DNA from: a bacterium
Lineage (GTDB): Bacteria > JAMCPX01
Direction of reading: 5' to 3'
Assembly (NCBI GenBank): GCA_021792615.1
Contig: JAJYUJ010000042.1
Span: 1 to 19,916 of the forward strand
DNA length: 19,916 nt
In this document: positions 1-8,512 of the stretch, piece after piece
Layout of the letters: every line of letters starts with the position of its first letter
Numbering within the stretch: the first letter of the stretch is position 1
Program-made: the position numbers and the translations under genes
The notes under the pieces: model-generated
Database searches by the model: none
Seen by the model: only the letters and a program-made list of their open reading frames with translations
Told to the model about the DNA's origin: nothing

Positions 1-146
1 TAATAAATTTTCAATCTATCGTCGTACAAATTATCATCTGCTGAGTTTCTAACGGGGTGAACATACAGAGTACTAAAAGCTCGTTCCTATAAGGAAACTT
101 ATAGATATCAGGTGGATCGCGGGATTGAGCGAATAAGTAAACTTCC

Positions 147-905
147 TTATTGCGTTTTCCGAATTAACAACGTCTTCAGCTCATAGAGTGCGATACCGGC
201 TGACACGGATGCGTTCAGAGAATCAGGATGACCGAGCATGGGTATGGAGACCACATAATCGCACACATCCAGTACCGGCTTTCGAATGCCGCTGCCCTCG
301 CTCCCGATAATAAGAACGATACCGTTATCTCCGCTCACATCCTTAAATCCAGCCTGCCCCTGCATATCGAGCCCGATCGCCATACATCCGTCCTGTTTGA
401 GCGATTCTATCTCTGTCCTCAGGTTTGAAGCCATTGCTATATCCATATATTCCGTCGCTCCACTCGATGCCTTTACAACAGCAGGCGTTACGCTTGCGGA
501 ACGCCTTTTGGTAAGGATGACACCATGCCATCCGAGGCACGACGCTGAGCGTATGATTGCACCGGTATTGTGGGGATCCTGCATTTCATCGAGCGCAACG
601 ATAAACGGAGGCTCGTTTTGCTTTTTTGCTTTGTCTTGCATGGCTTGTATATCCGAAAACGGATAAAGCCCGAATTTTCCGGCAATGCCCTGGTTCATGT
701 CCGTTGAGGTAAGTTTGAAAAGCTCCTGCCTTGAGACGATATCGAGAGGTATGGAGGCTTGTTTTGCGATCTGTTTCAGCATATCGGAATATTTGTCATG
801 CCGTGAATCCGAAAGGTAGAGCCGCAGCACCTTTCTCTTTCCGGCCCGTAATGCCTCGACCACCGGGTTGACGCCGTACAGTGTATCAAAGGGCCTGTCT
901 GTCAT
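147..905 (-). CDS. rlmB: 23S rRNA 2'-O-methyltransferase RlmB (TrmH/SpoU family)
   Basis: A SpoU-family enzyme expected to methylate the 2'-O of a conserved guanosine (G2251 in E. coli numbering) of 23S rRNA in the cytoplasm, using SAM. The 252 residues match the usual length of RlmB. The N-terminal substrate-binding domain opens with the family-like LYGVNPVVEAL. The three SPOUT motifs follow in order: DPHNTGAIIRSA (motif 1, with the conserved Asn and Arg), IIGSEGSGIRKPV (motif 2) and IPMLGHPDSLNASVSAGIALYE (motif 3, the trefoil-knot SAM site). The ATG at 905 overlaps the stop of the upstream amidohydrolase in an ATGA, so it is translationally coupled and last in the six-gene operon. The exact target nucleotide is inferred from family; a related TrmH-type specificity cannot be excluded. 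Confidence 0.93.
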   Translation of the reverse strand: MTDRPFDTLYGVNPVVEALRAGKRKVLRLYLSDSRHDKYSDMLKQIAKQASIPLDIVSRQELFKLTSTDMNQGIAGKFGLYPFSDIQAMQDKAKKQNEPPFIVALDEMQDPHNTGAIIRSASCLGWHGVILTKRRSASVTPAVVKASSGATEYMDIAMASNLRTEIESLKQDGCMAIGLDMQGQAGFKDVSGDNGIVLIIGSEGSGIRKPVLDVCDYVVSIPMLGHPDSLNASVSAGIALYELKTLLIRKTQ

Positions 906-2092
906 AAAAGTTCCTTTGACAGGTTTTGTATCTGCGATACCGGCGTATTGATGATGGAAAGGTATATATTTTTTGCTACATCGGTATCGAGGTAGATAAG
1001 CCCTGCACGCTTGCCCTTTTCTATGCTGCCCAGCTTATCCTCTATAAACAATGCCCGTGCCCCGCGAATCGTTGCGGCATCGAGAACAAACGCCTCGGCC
1101 CTTGATTTAAGAACCGGCCGGGCAATGAGGTACAGAAAACGGATTTCGTCCATCATATCGAGTGAATAGTTGCTGCTCAGGCCGTCCGTTCCCAGGCCGA
1201 GTCTCGGATATTGGTAAAGCAGTCCTATGTCCGGTAAGCCTACGCCGAGATAAGCATTACTCCGCGGACAAAGGACAATGCCCGCATCGTGGGATGACAG
1301 GACCTCAAGGTCCTGCCTGTCAATGTGAACACCGTGAACGAGTGTCGCCTTCTTCTTCAGGAAGCCGATCTTGTTCAAATAATCGACAGGCGATCTGCAG
1401 CCTTCCATCAGAGGCCTTCTCCGGATAAGCGGACTGAGCCTCTTGGTAAAGTTATTATCCTGTCCCGTTATAAAAAGGCTCTCGTCAATACTCTCTGCTA
1501 TATGTGTGCCATAAGCCTCGAATCTTTCCGCGGTCTCGCTGAACGTCTCTGAGGATGTTGAATACGGTGCATGGGGAAAGGGCCTTTCTTCCATGGAGGG
1601 GCTTTTTTGGTAGGTTTCTCCGGTAAGTTTGTGCACGGATGTTACCTCTTTGAAAAGGACCGTGTACAGGGGAGAATCAATCAGGGATTGTTTATCGATC
1701 CCGAGTGTCGATATCTCTCCTACCCCGGAAACGCCGGATCGCAAAAGCGCATTGATACCTTCTTTTACACCTGCAAAGGCTTTTTTCTTCGACAGTGTCA
1801 ACCGCTTTTTTATTATCTCCAGTATCCACGCCGGAAAATCATCTTTCGGTTCAAGCCTTGCCTGCATGGGACCAAGCTCGAGGTGGACGTGGCCGTTTAT
1901 AAACCCCGGCATAAGTATACCCTTCCCGAGCTCGGCAACATCCGCCTTGTATTTTTTTTCAAGCTTACCGGGTTTATCTATATCCTGAATCATGCGGTTC
2001 TTTACATAAACGGCACTGTCTTTGACCACGGGAGAGGTTACCGGGAATACATACTGAGCAGAAAAGATAATGTCGTCGTATTTATCATTCAT
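902..2092 (-). CDS. Amidohydrolase, probable aminodeoxyfutalosine deaminase
   Basis: A metal-dependent hydrolase of the cytosine deaminase/chlorohydrolase class, 396 aa from the ATG at 2092. Visible metal or active-site positions are H68-x-H70 in GFINGHVHLE, H197 with E200 in THIAES, H253/H256 in LVHGVHID, and D303 in LGTDGLSSN. The stretches GVGEIS, PHAPYSTS and LGTDGLSSNYSLDMMDE recall, from memory, the Campylobacter-type deaminase that converts aminodeoxyfutalosine to futalosine in menaquinone synthesis. That specific role is inference; another deaminase or chlorohydrolase specificity is possible. An in-frame GTG at 2152 would add 20 residues, but the family-like N-terminus begins at the ATG. 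Neither start has a clear Shine-Dalgarno. It lies between the acyltransferase and rlmB and overlaps rlmB by 4 nt. Confidence 0.75.
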   Translation of the reverse strand: MNDKYDDIIFSAQYVFPVTSPVVKDSAVYVKNRMIQDIDKPGKLEKKYKADVAELGKGILMPGFINGHVHLELGPMQARLEPKDDFPAWILEIIKKRLTLSKKKAFAGVKEGINALLRSGVSGVGEISTLGIDKQSLIDSPLYTVLFKEVTSVHKLTGETYQKSPSMEERPFPHAPYSTSSETFSETAERFEAYGTHIAESIDESLFITGQDNNFTKRLSPLIRRRPLMEGCRSPVDYLNKIGFLKKKATLVHGVHIDRQDLEVLSSHDAGIVLCPRSNAYLGVGLPDIGLLYQYPRLGLGTDGLSSNYSLDMMDEIRFLYLIARPVLKSRAEAFVLDAATIRGARALFIEDKLGSIEKGKRAGLIYLDTDVAKNIYLSIINTPVSQIQNLSKELL

Positions 2093-2163
2093 GCAGTCAA
2101 CGCTACCATAGGAGTCATACAAGTTCAACGGTAACCAGGCCGCTGTCTGCACCGGTTCAAAGA

Positions 2164-3054
2164 TTATTCCGGTTGTTTTTTACGATCGTCCCACATCGGC
2201 GTAAAGTGGTACCAATGTTCCGGGTATTGCCGTACGGTCTGCTCCAGCAACGACGCATACCGCTGTGCTGCATCCTGCATCGCCGCCTCGCGCTGGTCTC
2301 TGGACTGTGCTCTCACATACACCGGCGGATGGGCAACGACCCTGTACTCTGCCCTTCCGGTCCGCATGACAAAAATTACGAAGATAGGAACACCGCGGAC
2401 AAGGGCAAAGGCATACGGTGCCTGCGGCAGGAAAACATCATGACCGAGGAACTTTACCTTGATAGATTTTTGATCCTTGCTCCATAACAGGTCACCTGCA
2501 ATGGCCACAAACCCGTCATCCTTGAGGAAACGCAGGCCTTCCAGACCTTCGAACTGCGCACTCGAGCCTTTTGTCACGGCTACAATGGTGATCCCGTGGT
2601 CTGCAAGGTCTTTTTTTATCTGCGCTTCAATCTGTTCATACTGCCGCACTCCCATGTACAAAAGGATCCTGAAGTTAAGGGTCTGGAGCCCGCGCGCGGC
2701 TGCCTCCCAATTCCCGAAATGCGAGGTGAGCAGTATTCCATATTCGCCTTTTTGTGCTGCTCCGGAAAGGTACTCCAATCCTTCACCGGCCCACTTCAAC
2801 CCCTCTTGCTGCCCGAATCTCAACCGGTCGACAAAGACGGTAGAGAAATGATGGTACTGCCTCCACGCACACCGCAGATGGAATAGAATATTCTTTCCGG
2901 GATATAACGCACGGTAAAATTTCACGCTGTTTGCGGTCCGCCCCGGAAAGAGTATGAAATATGCCGTCACGATCACCCATGCGGATGCAGACACGATCCA
3001 GAGTCCGAGAATGCGGGACAAAAAAGATATCAACCTGTAGAACAGACCTTTCAT
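2164..3054 (-). CDS. LpxL/HtrB-like lysophospholipid acyltransferase
   Basis: A 296-aa inner-membrane acyltransferase of the lipid A lauroyl/myristoyl-transferase (LpxL/HtrB) superfamily. An N-terminal hydrophobic segment (about residues 8-38) would anchor it to the cytoplasmic membrane. The catalytic HX4E box is seen as HFGNWE, with H112 and E117. Further conserved blocks are DHGITIVAVTKGS, GFVAIAGDLLW and the late EHWYHFTPMW. Length is typical of the family. Its ATG overlaps the stop of the exporter-methyltransferase gene in an ATGA, so it belongs to the same operon. In aryl-polyene-type loci an LPLAT of this kind is thought to attach the product to a lipid carrier. Here, next to a GT2 and an MMPL exporter, it more likely acylates a secondary lipid or pigment than lipid A, but that is inference from context. 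Confidence 0.85.
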   Translation of the reverse strand: MKGLFYRLISFLSRILGLWIVSASAWVIVTAYFILFPGRTANSVKFYRALYPGKNILFHLRCAWRQYHHFSTVFVDRLRFGQQEGLKWAGEGLEYLSGAAQKGEYGILLTSHFGNWEAAARGLQTLNFRILLYMGVRQYEQIEAQIKKDLADHGITIVAVTKGSSAQFEGLEGLRFLKDDGFVAIAGDLLWSKDQKSIKVKFLGHDVFLPQAPYAFALVRGVPIFVIFVMRTGRAEYRVVAHPPVYVRAQSRDQREAAMQDAAQRYASLLEQTVRQYPEHWYHFTPMWDDRKKQPE

Positions 3055-6000
3055 TGTGGCTTCTGACCACGGTCCCCGGCCTTACAGACGAACCAGACCT
3101 CTTCCCTGCCGGGTGCGCTCGCTCCCGTAAATGTCACGGTAAATCCCGCGGCAGCGACAGCTTGCAGAATATCGGCGCTTGACCGGAAGTAACCTCTTTG
3201 ACCTTTGATTTTCAGTCTTGCCTGTTCAAGCCAGCGCTCCCATGGTATCTTCCTTGGTGAAGGGACAGTTGCCCTGATCACGACAAAACCGCCGGGTTTG
3301 AGACAGGAAAAGGCCGCTGCGAGTGTTCTTGCAAGCTCCTCATCGGAAAGATAATGCAGAATGTCCAGCATAAGAACGGTATTATATTCACCCCCGGGAA
3401 GTGGAAAATCCGGCACCTTACCCTGCATCACGGAACCGCGGGATCCCCACGCCCTCCGGGCGACTCTTACACGGTCAAGGCTTGGATCAATGCCGGAAAA
3501 GACCACACCTGGATAAAGATGCATCAGCCACGAACCCGGGACCCCGTACCCGCAGCCGATATCCATGACTTTATCCCGCGGTCCGATAAAACCGGCGAGA
3601 CGCGGAAACATCGGGTCGAACAGGACCTTGAACCGGGCAAACATTCTGACATAGGTTTCCATATACCTGTATGATGCTGTTACCCCTGCTTTATGTTCTC
3701 GAGAGCCTGGCACGCTCACCGGTAAGTATTTTTTCTCTTTGGAAGTGTAAATCACCCGCAGGAGAGGCGGCAGCAGAGTAACGGTCCCAAGCAGTGCATA
3801 GCCCAGTCCGAGGACCATACTCAGTCCTGCACTTCTCAGCATTGCCTGGCCAGCAAATGCCAGGACGCCCAGGCCCAGTATGGTGGACCCTGCATTGAGG
3901 AACACCGCTGCCCGTATAGGACGCATGGCAGGATCGTGTTCGTCAAAATATCGCTGGTATGCCCCGATGAAATAAATGGAATAATCGCTTCCCATGCCAA
4001 ACACGACAACCACGAGCAGCAGGCTCGGAATATCCAGGGGACGGTGGAGGAGATAATACGTTGCGAATGTGCACACCAGAGCGAATACAACCGGCAGCAA
4101 TGCCAGAACTACCAGAATAAAATCCATAAAATAAAAAGCGAGAACAATGACAAGCCCGACACCGCACAGTATACCCATTCTGACGAACATACTGAAAAGC
4201 ATGTCCGACAATCGCCGGGTGAACCAGCTGGCATCGAGCATCTTTCCGATGCGCGCTTGCGATATCTCGTCATAGAACGACTGAGGATTATAGTCCGTCC
4301 CCGGACGGACCGCGCTCATCATCATCCATTGGTTATTTTTCCAGCTTTGCGTTATACCGAGAATTCCGTAGAGCTGCGGAGGAATAACCGTATCCATAGA
4401 TGCCGGATTCTGCAGACTCTTAAAGAACGGTTCAAAAGCGTTCCGGGAAAATCCAATACGGGCAGATGCAGCGGAGATTTCCCGGTGAAGGGATTGTATC
4501 CTTTGCTTTGTCCAAAAACGCCTCCATGCGGATTCATTTTCCTGTGCCAATGATTTTCCGGGAAACAGAGACGACAAAGAAAAACCCGAGCGTACAGCAC
4601 CCGAGGCCTCGCTTGTCCTGATAAGGGTATCAAGCCGGTCTGCACGGTCTTGCAGTGCATGCAGAGAGTTTCCCTGAATAAGGATGTACGTGGTATCCGA
4701 CATGATGTCTCCCCATGTTTTCCGTACCGTGTTTTCCGCAGCACGCGTCTGTGGACTCTCAGTATTCATTGCCTCGACATCGGCTTTAACCGAAGGTCTT
4801 GCAAGAAACGCCATTCCCAGTCCAAAGATGCCGACAACGGCGAAGGCCGTCCATCCGCTTGAAAGTGCCAGACGTGTCGTTATCTTCTCCATGGGCATAA
4901 TGCCCTCTTTGTGTGCAGGCGATACCCTGCGGAAAACCAAAGGGAACACCGTATGAACGAATGCGAACGAAAAGAGCGTGCCCAGAGCGGTAAACTGTCC
5001 GACCTCGGCAAGGATCGGGAACCCGCTGAAGCTCAGTGCCAGAAATGAACCCACCGTAGTCAACGATGCCCCGAGCCCGACCCAGAACGATTGCCGGGAT
5101 GCATACGTGCCCGAGGTTGCCCGCGTCTGATCGAGAAACAAAAGATATGCAATACCATAATCGACATTGATAGAAACAATGGCCCCGCCGAAGCCGATCG
5201 CCAGAATTGACAGATTATGCCGGAGTAGCGACATAACAAACAGTGCCATCGCTGTTCCGGCAATAGCGGGGATAAGTGCCATGATGCCAATGTACCAGCG
5301 CGGGAAACTGATGAGGAGCAGGAGTGCAATCCCGATCGTGGACAGGAGGAGTGCGCGCATGGTATCCTTTTTTGCAATCGTTTCGTTATCAAGAGCTGCA
5401 CGGTAAGATCCTATGGGTGTAATCGATATTTGTCCCGAAAGGCTGCCGAACTTTTGATGTACTCCTTCTATGAGTCTCTGCATAAGGGCATTGACCCGCA
5501 CTGCGAAGGTGCTGTCCGTCGTGGATTTTTTTGGCCCGGCAATGATCAGAATATGTCTCCTGTCTTTACTCATAATAAAATTATCATATATGCTGGCATT
5601 ATGGACCGGCAAAAGAGATGCCATACGTGCAAGCACCAGGTTCCGCAATCCCAGGGGATCGCTGGCAATCAACCCGGTCTGGCCAAACCCCTCAAGCCCC
5701 TGCAGGCTGTCCATGGTCTGCTCCATCTGAGAACGCACAGCGGCAGTGCCCAGCAACGGCAGGACAGAGGTCTCCAGTTCTTTTTGAGAAAACAGGACCG
5801 GAAGGTTTGAAACGATGCGGGACAAAAGGAGAGGCATGGCATCCGCCGAGTTTCCGAGACCGACTTCTTTGAACATTCCGCTTTCCTCAAGACCTTGCTG
5901 CATATACGTAGCAGCGCTCACAAGGAGCCCGTCATCCGAATGTTCCTTTGTCACACCGATATCGATGACGACCCGGTCAAATACAGGGTAGTGGGTCACA

Positions 6001-6161
6001 ACATACCGTGCATCCGCAATGACCGGATCTTTTTGAGGCATGCTTGCGGTGATATCGGTTTCTATCTTGAGATTTCGCTCGCCGGCTATATAGAACCCCG
6101 TGAACACCAGTATGACTGCTGCAACAACCTTCCACCTGATGAGGGACGACCGTTCGCTCAC
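3051..6161 (-). CDS. MMPL/RND exporter fused to a C-terminal SAM methyltransferase
   Basis: A 1036-aa fusion. Residues 1 to about 810 form an RND/MMPL-type exporter. It has a first helix at about 10-27 followed by a periplasmic loop, a helix block at about 268-412, a second-half helix near 437-457, another periplasmic loop, and a helix block at about 655-800. Each half has an Asp-Tyr in a helix, D334 in NVDYGIAY and D726 in GSDYSIYF, as expected of a proton relay. After a short linker, about 822-1036 is a class I methyltransferase with SAM motif I VMDIGCGYG (D867) and a later LDILHYLSDEEL. Start is a GTG overlapping the glycosyltransferase stop in GTGA, with GGAGG about 11 nt upstream. The exporter likely moves a lipid-like product across the inner membrane; the methyltransferase would face the cytoplasm. 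The substrate is unknown. Confidence 0.88.
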   Translation of the reverse strand: MSERSSLIRWKVVAAVILVFTGFYIAGERNLKIETDITASMPQKDPVIADARYVVTHYPVFDRVVIDIGVTKEHSDDGLLVSAATYMQQGLEESGMFKEVGLGNSADAMPLLLSRIVSNLPVLFSQKELETSVLPLLGTAAVRSQMEQTMDSLQGLEGFGQTGLIASDPLGLRNLVLARMASLLPVHNASIYDNFIMSKDRRHILIIAGPKKSTTDSTFAVRVNALMQRLIEGVHQKFGSLSGQISITPIGSYRAALDNETIAKKDTMRALLLSTIGIALLLLISFPRWYIGIMALIPAIAGTAMALFVMSLLRHNLSILAIGFGGAIVSINVDYGIAYLLFLDQTRATSGTYASRQSFWVGLGASLTTVGSFLALSFSGFPILAEVGQFTALGTLFSFAFVHTVFPLVFRRVSPAHKEGIMPMEKITTRLALSSGWTAFAVVGIFGLGMAFLARPSVKADVEAMNTESPQTRAAENTVRKTWGDIMSDTTYILIQGNSLHALQDRADRLDTLIRTSEASGAVRSGFSLSSLFPGKSLAQENESAWRRFWTKQRIQSLHREISAASARIGFSRNAFEPFFKSLQNPASMDTVIPPQLYGILGITQSWKNNQWMMMSAVRPGTDYNPQSFYDEISQARIGKMLDASWFTRRLSDMLFSMFVRMGILCGVGLVIVLAFYFMDFILVVLALLPVVFALVCTFATYYLLHRPLDIPSLLLVVVVFGMGSDYSIYFIGAYQRYFDEHDPAMRPIRAAVFLNAGSTILGLGVLAFAGQAMLRSAGLSMVLGLGYALLGTVTLLPPLLRVIYTSKEKKYLPVSVPGSREHKAGVTASYRYMETYVRMFARFKVLFDPMFPRLAGFIGPRDKVMDIGCGYGVPGSWLMHLYPGVVFSGIDPSLDRVRVARRAWGSRGSVMQGKVPDFPLPGGEYNTVLMLDILHYLSDEELARTLAAAFSCLKPGGFVVIRATVPSPRKIPWERWLEQARLKIKGQRGYFRSSADILQAVAAAGFTVTFTGASAPGREEVWFVCKAGDRGQKPQ

Positions 6162-6898
6162 TTTTGTATCAGCCTCCGTCTCCAGCGTAAAGGTACAAGG
6201 ACCCTCAGCGTAATCAGCCGGGTAAACGTCGCTGCATTCCTCCAGAAATCAATAAAAGGATGGAAATGGGATATGCGTTCCCCTTTTGGGGGATACGATA
6301 CATTGACCGGTACTTCGATGATGCGTATGCCGTTCCAATTTGCAAGTACCACTATTTCTACCTCGAATTGGAACCTGCGAGCCCGTGACTTGATAGAGAG
6401 TATTTCATGGATCGGATATATGCGGAATCCACTCTGCGAGTCCGAGAGCAGCGGGCCGCCCGACAGCCTTACCCAGAAATTCGAGAATTTTCTTCCGAAG
6501 CGGCTGGTCCACTGTATCCTCGTATCATTGAGCATGTTTTCCCGCTTGCCGATAACAAGCGCGGAACCGCCGGATTCCAAAGGGGCCATGAGTGCCACGG
6601 CATCAGCCGGATCATGCTGGCCGTCCCCGTCTATGGTGATGGCAAAATCCGCCGTGCGCGCGGCTTCGGCAAAACCGGTCATGAGTGCCGCTCCTTTCCC
6701 GAGATTTACGGAATGGCGCAGGACTGTGATCCCCGGAATGGTTTTCAAGTGCACAGAAGTGGCATCCGTGGAACCGTCATCTATGACATAGACCGGTAAT
6801 CCAAGTCTCAGGGCTTTTTCAACGACAACCTTGATCCCGGACTCGTGGTTATAGACAGGTATGACGACTGCAAATTGAGGTTCGGCCTTGTTATGCAC
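6158..6898 (-). CDS. Family 2 glycosyltransferase (DPM1/DPG-synthase-like)
   Basis: A 246-aa GT-A fold glycosyltransferase of family GT2. The nucleotide-sugar fold begins with AVVIPVYNHE, followed by VIDDGSTDAT (D40/D41), and the metal-binding DxD is D90-G-D92 in ITIDGDGQHDPAD. There are no clear membrane helices, so it probably works on the cytoplasmic face of the inner membrane with a lipid acceptor, as polyprenyl-phosphate mannosyl- and glucosyltransferases do. The start is a GTG at 6898 that overlaps the upstream oxidoreductase stop by 8 nt (GTGCATAA). No good Shine-Dalgarno precedes it, so coupling is likely. The 3' end overlaps the exporter by 4 nt. GT2 enzymes are regular partners of LPLAT and MMPL genes in aryl-polyene clusters. 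Sugar donor and acceptor cannot be read from sequence. Confidence 0.87.
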   Translation of the reverse strand: MHNKAEPQFAVVIPVYNHESGIKVVVEKALRLGLPVYVIDDGSTDATSVHLKTIPGITVLRHSVNLGKGAALMTGFAEAARTADFAITIDGDGQHDPADAVALMAPLESGGSALVIGKRENMLNDTRIQWTSRFGRKFSNFWVRLSGGPLLSDSQSGFRIYPIHEILSIKSRARRFQFEVEIVVLANWNGIRIIEVPVNVSYPPKGERISHFHPFIDFWRNAATFTRLITLRVLVPLRWRRRLIQK

Positions 6899-8387
6899 GG
6901 GATTTTGTTACAAACTCCTTTTTATCGTCCGCGCAGACCTTCTTGATAACCCGCCTGCCCGAGGCAACTGCAATCGGTACGCCTCCGCCCGGCTCCACCC
7001 ACTGCCCGGTAAGATAGAAGTTTTTCAGCCCCTCCAGCGTCTTCGGTACGGGATTTTTCAGGCTCTCACCGGTCATAATCCAGCCTTCGAATGCTCCACG
7101 GTAGTTCCGGGTATACCTGAAAAACGTATACGGCGTTGCAACATCGATCATCTCGACTTTTGCCTTGATGCCTGGATAAAATTCCTCGAGCTTGTCCAGT
7201 ACCTTGTGCGCAACAGCGTCCTTTCCTTTATAATATGCCTCTTCATTTTTCCTCAGGTCCATCCAGTAATCATACTCCGTCTCCATCTCAACCTGGACGA
7301 CTGTCTTGTCACCGGGATTCATGACCTTGTCATAACCGTAATCCCGAACAAGCAGATGGTCAACCGGGGTGGTGCCGATCTGAAAAGGATCTTTGAGAAA
7401 GAAAACATTCACCGGCGGATATCTTTTTATCTCTCCCTTCACTCCGAAACTTACCAGCATAAGCGGAGTAAACATCTTCCAACTCTTGAACATGTGTTCA
7501 AACCGCTTATTCACGTACTTACCGTCGAGCATGTCATACAGGGTTGCATGGAGGTCTGCGGCAGATATCACGATATCTGCCTTGTGCTCGGAGCCGTCCG
7601 CAAGCCTGACCCCTCCGGCAGAGTCCCTGTCCACAAGTATTTTTCCGACGGTCGCGCCGTAGGTTATCCTGCCCCCGAGTTTTTTGAAGCGTTTTTCAAT
7701 GGGCAGCGCAAACCTCAGGGATCCCCCCTCTACCATGCCGAGTTGATCGTGAAACAGGTATCCAAGCATCAGCAGGGAAAACAGGGTCGTCATGTCCGGC
7801 AGGAACAGGTTTACTATGATATCCCGGATCCACGGGTTCTTGAACTTTTTGACATACTCTTTCAGCGACATATTGTACCGGAAGAAATACCGTAAGAGCT
7901 TCCCCTGCTGCCACAGCCCCGAGATTTTTTCAGTGATGCTTTTCTTTTGCGTCGAAGTGCCTGTCGGTATTTGCAGATCGGAAAGTACCATGCACGCATG
8001 CAGGAATTTCTCTATCGTACCCTTGTCTTCGGGCGCAATTGCAATCAACCGGTTTTTTACCGTTTCATAATCAGCGGTAAGCTCAAACGTGTTCCCTGTT
8101 TTCGCATCCATGAAATTAATGTAAGATTTTACCGGCAGGAATCTTGCAGCATCGACGATACCGAGTTCTTTGTAGGTCTCATATACGGACAGGCCCGGTT
8201 TTCTGCCGACAAGCCAGTGTATGCAGCCGTCGATCATGTAATTGCCGGTCTTCCATGATGTGCACACGCCGCCCGGGATCGCAGCATGCTCGAATATCTG
8301 CACATCGTACCCGTTCATGAGGGCATAACAACCTGCGGAAAGTCCGGCAAGCCCGCCGCCGATAATAATGATGGATTTTTTCTTCAT
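6891..8387 (-). CDS. CrtI/CrtISO-like FAD-dependent oxidoreductase
   Basis: A 498-aa flavoprotein of the phytoene desaturase/carotenoid isomerase superfamily. The N-terminal dinucleotide fold has IIIIGGGLAGLSA (GxGxxG at 10-15), followed by the acidic strand end IFEHA and PGGVCTSW. The C-terminal FAD signature is visible as FYLTGQWVEPGGGVPIAVASG, with the PGGG typical of CrtI/CrtISO proteins. I chose the ATG at 8387 because AGGAGAG lies about 8 nt upstream; the longer ATG start at 8414 would read through that site and lacks its own. It is the first gene of the six-gene operon. In such a setting it may desaturate or isomerise a polyene or lipid chain. No phytoene synthase is nearby, so true carotenoid desaturation is not supported. 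Confidence 0.85.
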   Translation of the reverse strand: MKKKSIIIIGGGLAGLSAGCYALMNGYDVQIFEHAAIPGGVCTSWKTGNYMIDGCIHWLVGRKPGLSVYETYKELGIVDAARFLPVKSYINFMDAKTGNTFELTADYETVKNRLIAIAPEDKGTIEKFLHACMVLSDLQIPTGTSTQKKSITEKISGLWQQGKLLRYFFRYNMSLKEYVKKFKNPWIRDIIVNLFLPDMTTLFSLLMLGYLFHDQLGMVEGGSLRFALPIEKRFKKLGGRITYGATVGKILVDRDSAGGVRLADGSEHKADIVISAADLHATLYDMLDGKYVNKRFEHMFKSWKMFTPLMLVSFGVKGEIKRYPPVNVFFLKDPFQIGTTPVDHLLVRDYGYDKVMNPGDKTVVQVEMETEYDYWMDLRKNEEAYYKGKDAVAHKVLDKLEEFYPGIKAKVEMIDVATPYTFFRYTRNYRGAFEGWIMTGESLKNPVPKTLEGLKNFYLTGQWVEPGGGVPIAVASGRRVIKKVCADDKKEFVTKSRA

Positions 8388-8442
8388 CTTGACTCTCTCC
8401 TGTAAGACCCACACTATTATCCGGGCACCGTTCAGTCAATAT

Positions 8443-8471
8443 ATTATATAACCCGGGGAATGCATTGGAAA
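8443..8471 (-). promoter_or_regulatory. Candidate promoter of the six-gene operon
   Basis: On the minus strand a perfect TATAAT (8448-8443) lies 17 nt downstream of TTTCCA (8471-8466). The -35 is poor and the -10 is consensus. It would give an untranslated leader of roughly 50 nt before the oxidoreductase ATG at 8387, which has a strong Shine-Dalgarno. Prediction by eye only. Confidence 0.4.
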
Positions 8472-8512
8472 ACCCTGTCTGAATTTCCTGTTTTATATGC
8501 TATTTCAGGGTT
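8469..8512 (-). terminator. Candidate terminator after the pirin gene
   Basis: Read on the minus strand, AACCCTG directly at the pirin stop (8512-8506) pairs with CAGGGTT (8477-8471), and the right arm runs into TTTT. The loop is long (28 nt) and AT-rich, so the hairpin is only moderately convincing. It overlaps the candidate operon promoter by a few bases. Confidence 0.35.

Noticed and set aside
87-104. Hairpin CTATAAG-GAAA-CTTATAG downstream of rlmB as a terminator
   Set aside because: Stem is only 7 bp and AT-rich, with no T-run following on the minus strand; nothing else supports it.
2093-2152. GTG-started N-terminal extension of the amidohydrolase
   Set aside because: The extra 20 residues do not look like the family and no Shine-Dalgarno precedes the GTG; the conserved fold begins at the ATG at 2092.
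6888-7895. Long plus-strand frame of 335 codons
   Set aside because: Antisense to the FAD oxidoreductase, which has unmistakable cofactor motifs; no family resemblance in the plus frame.
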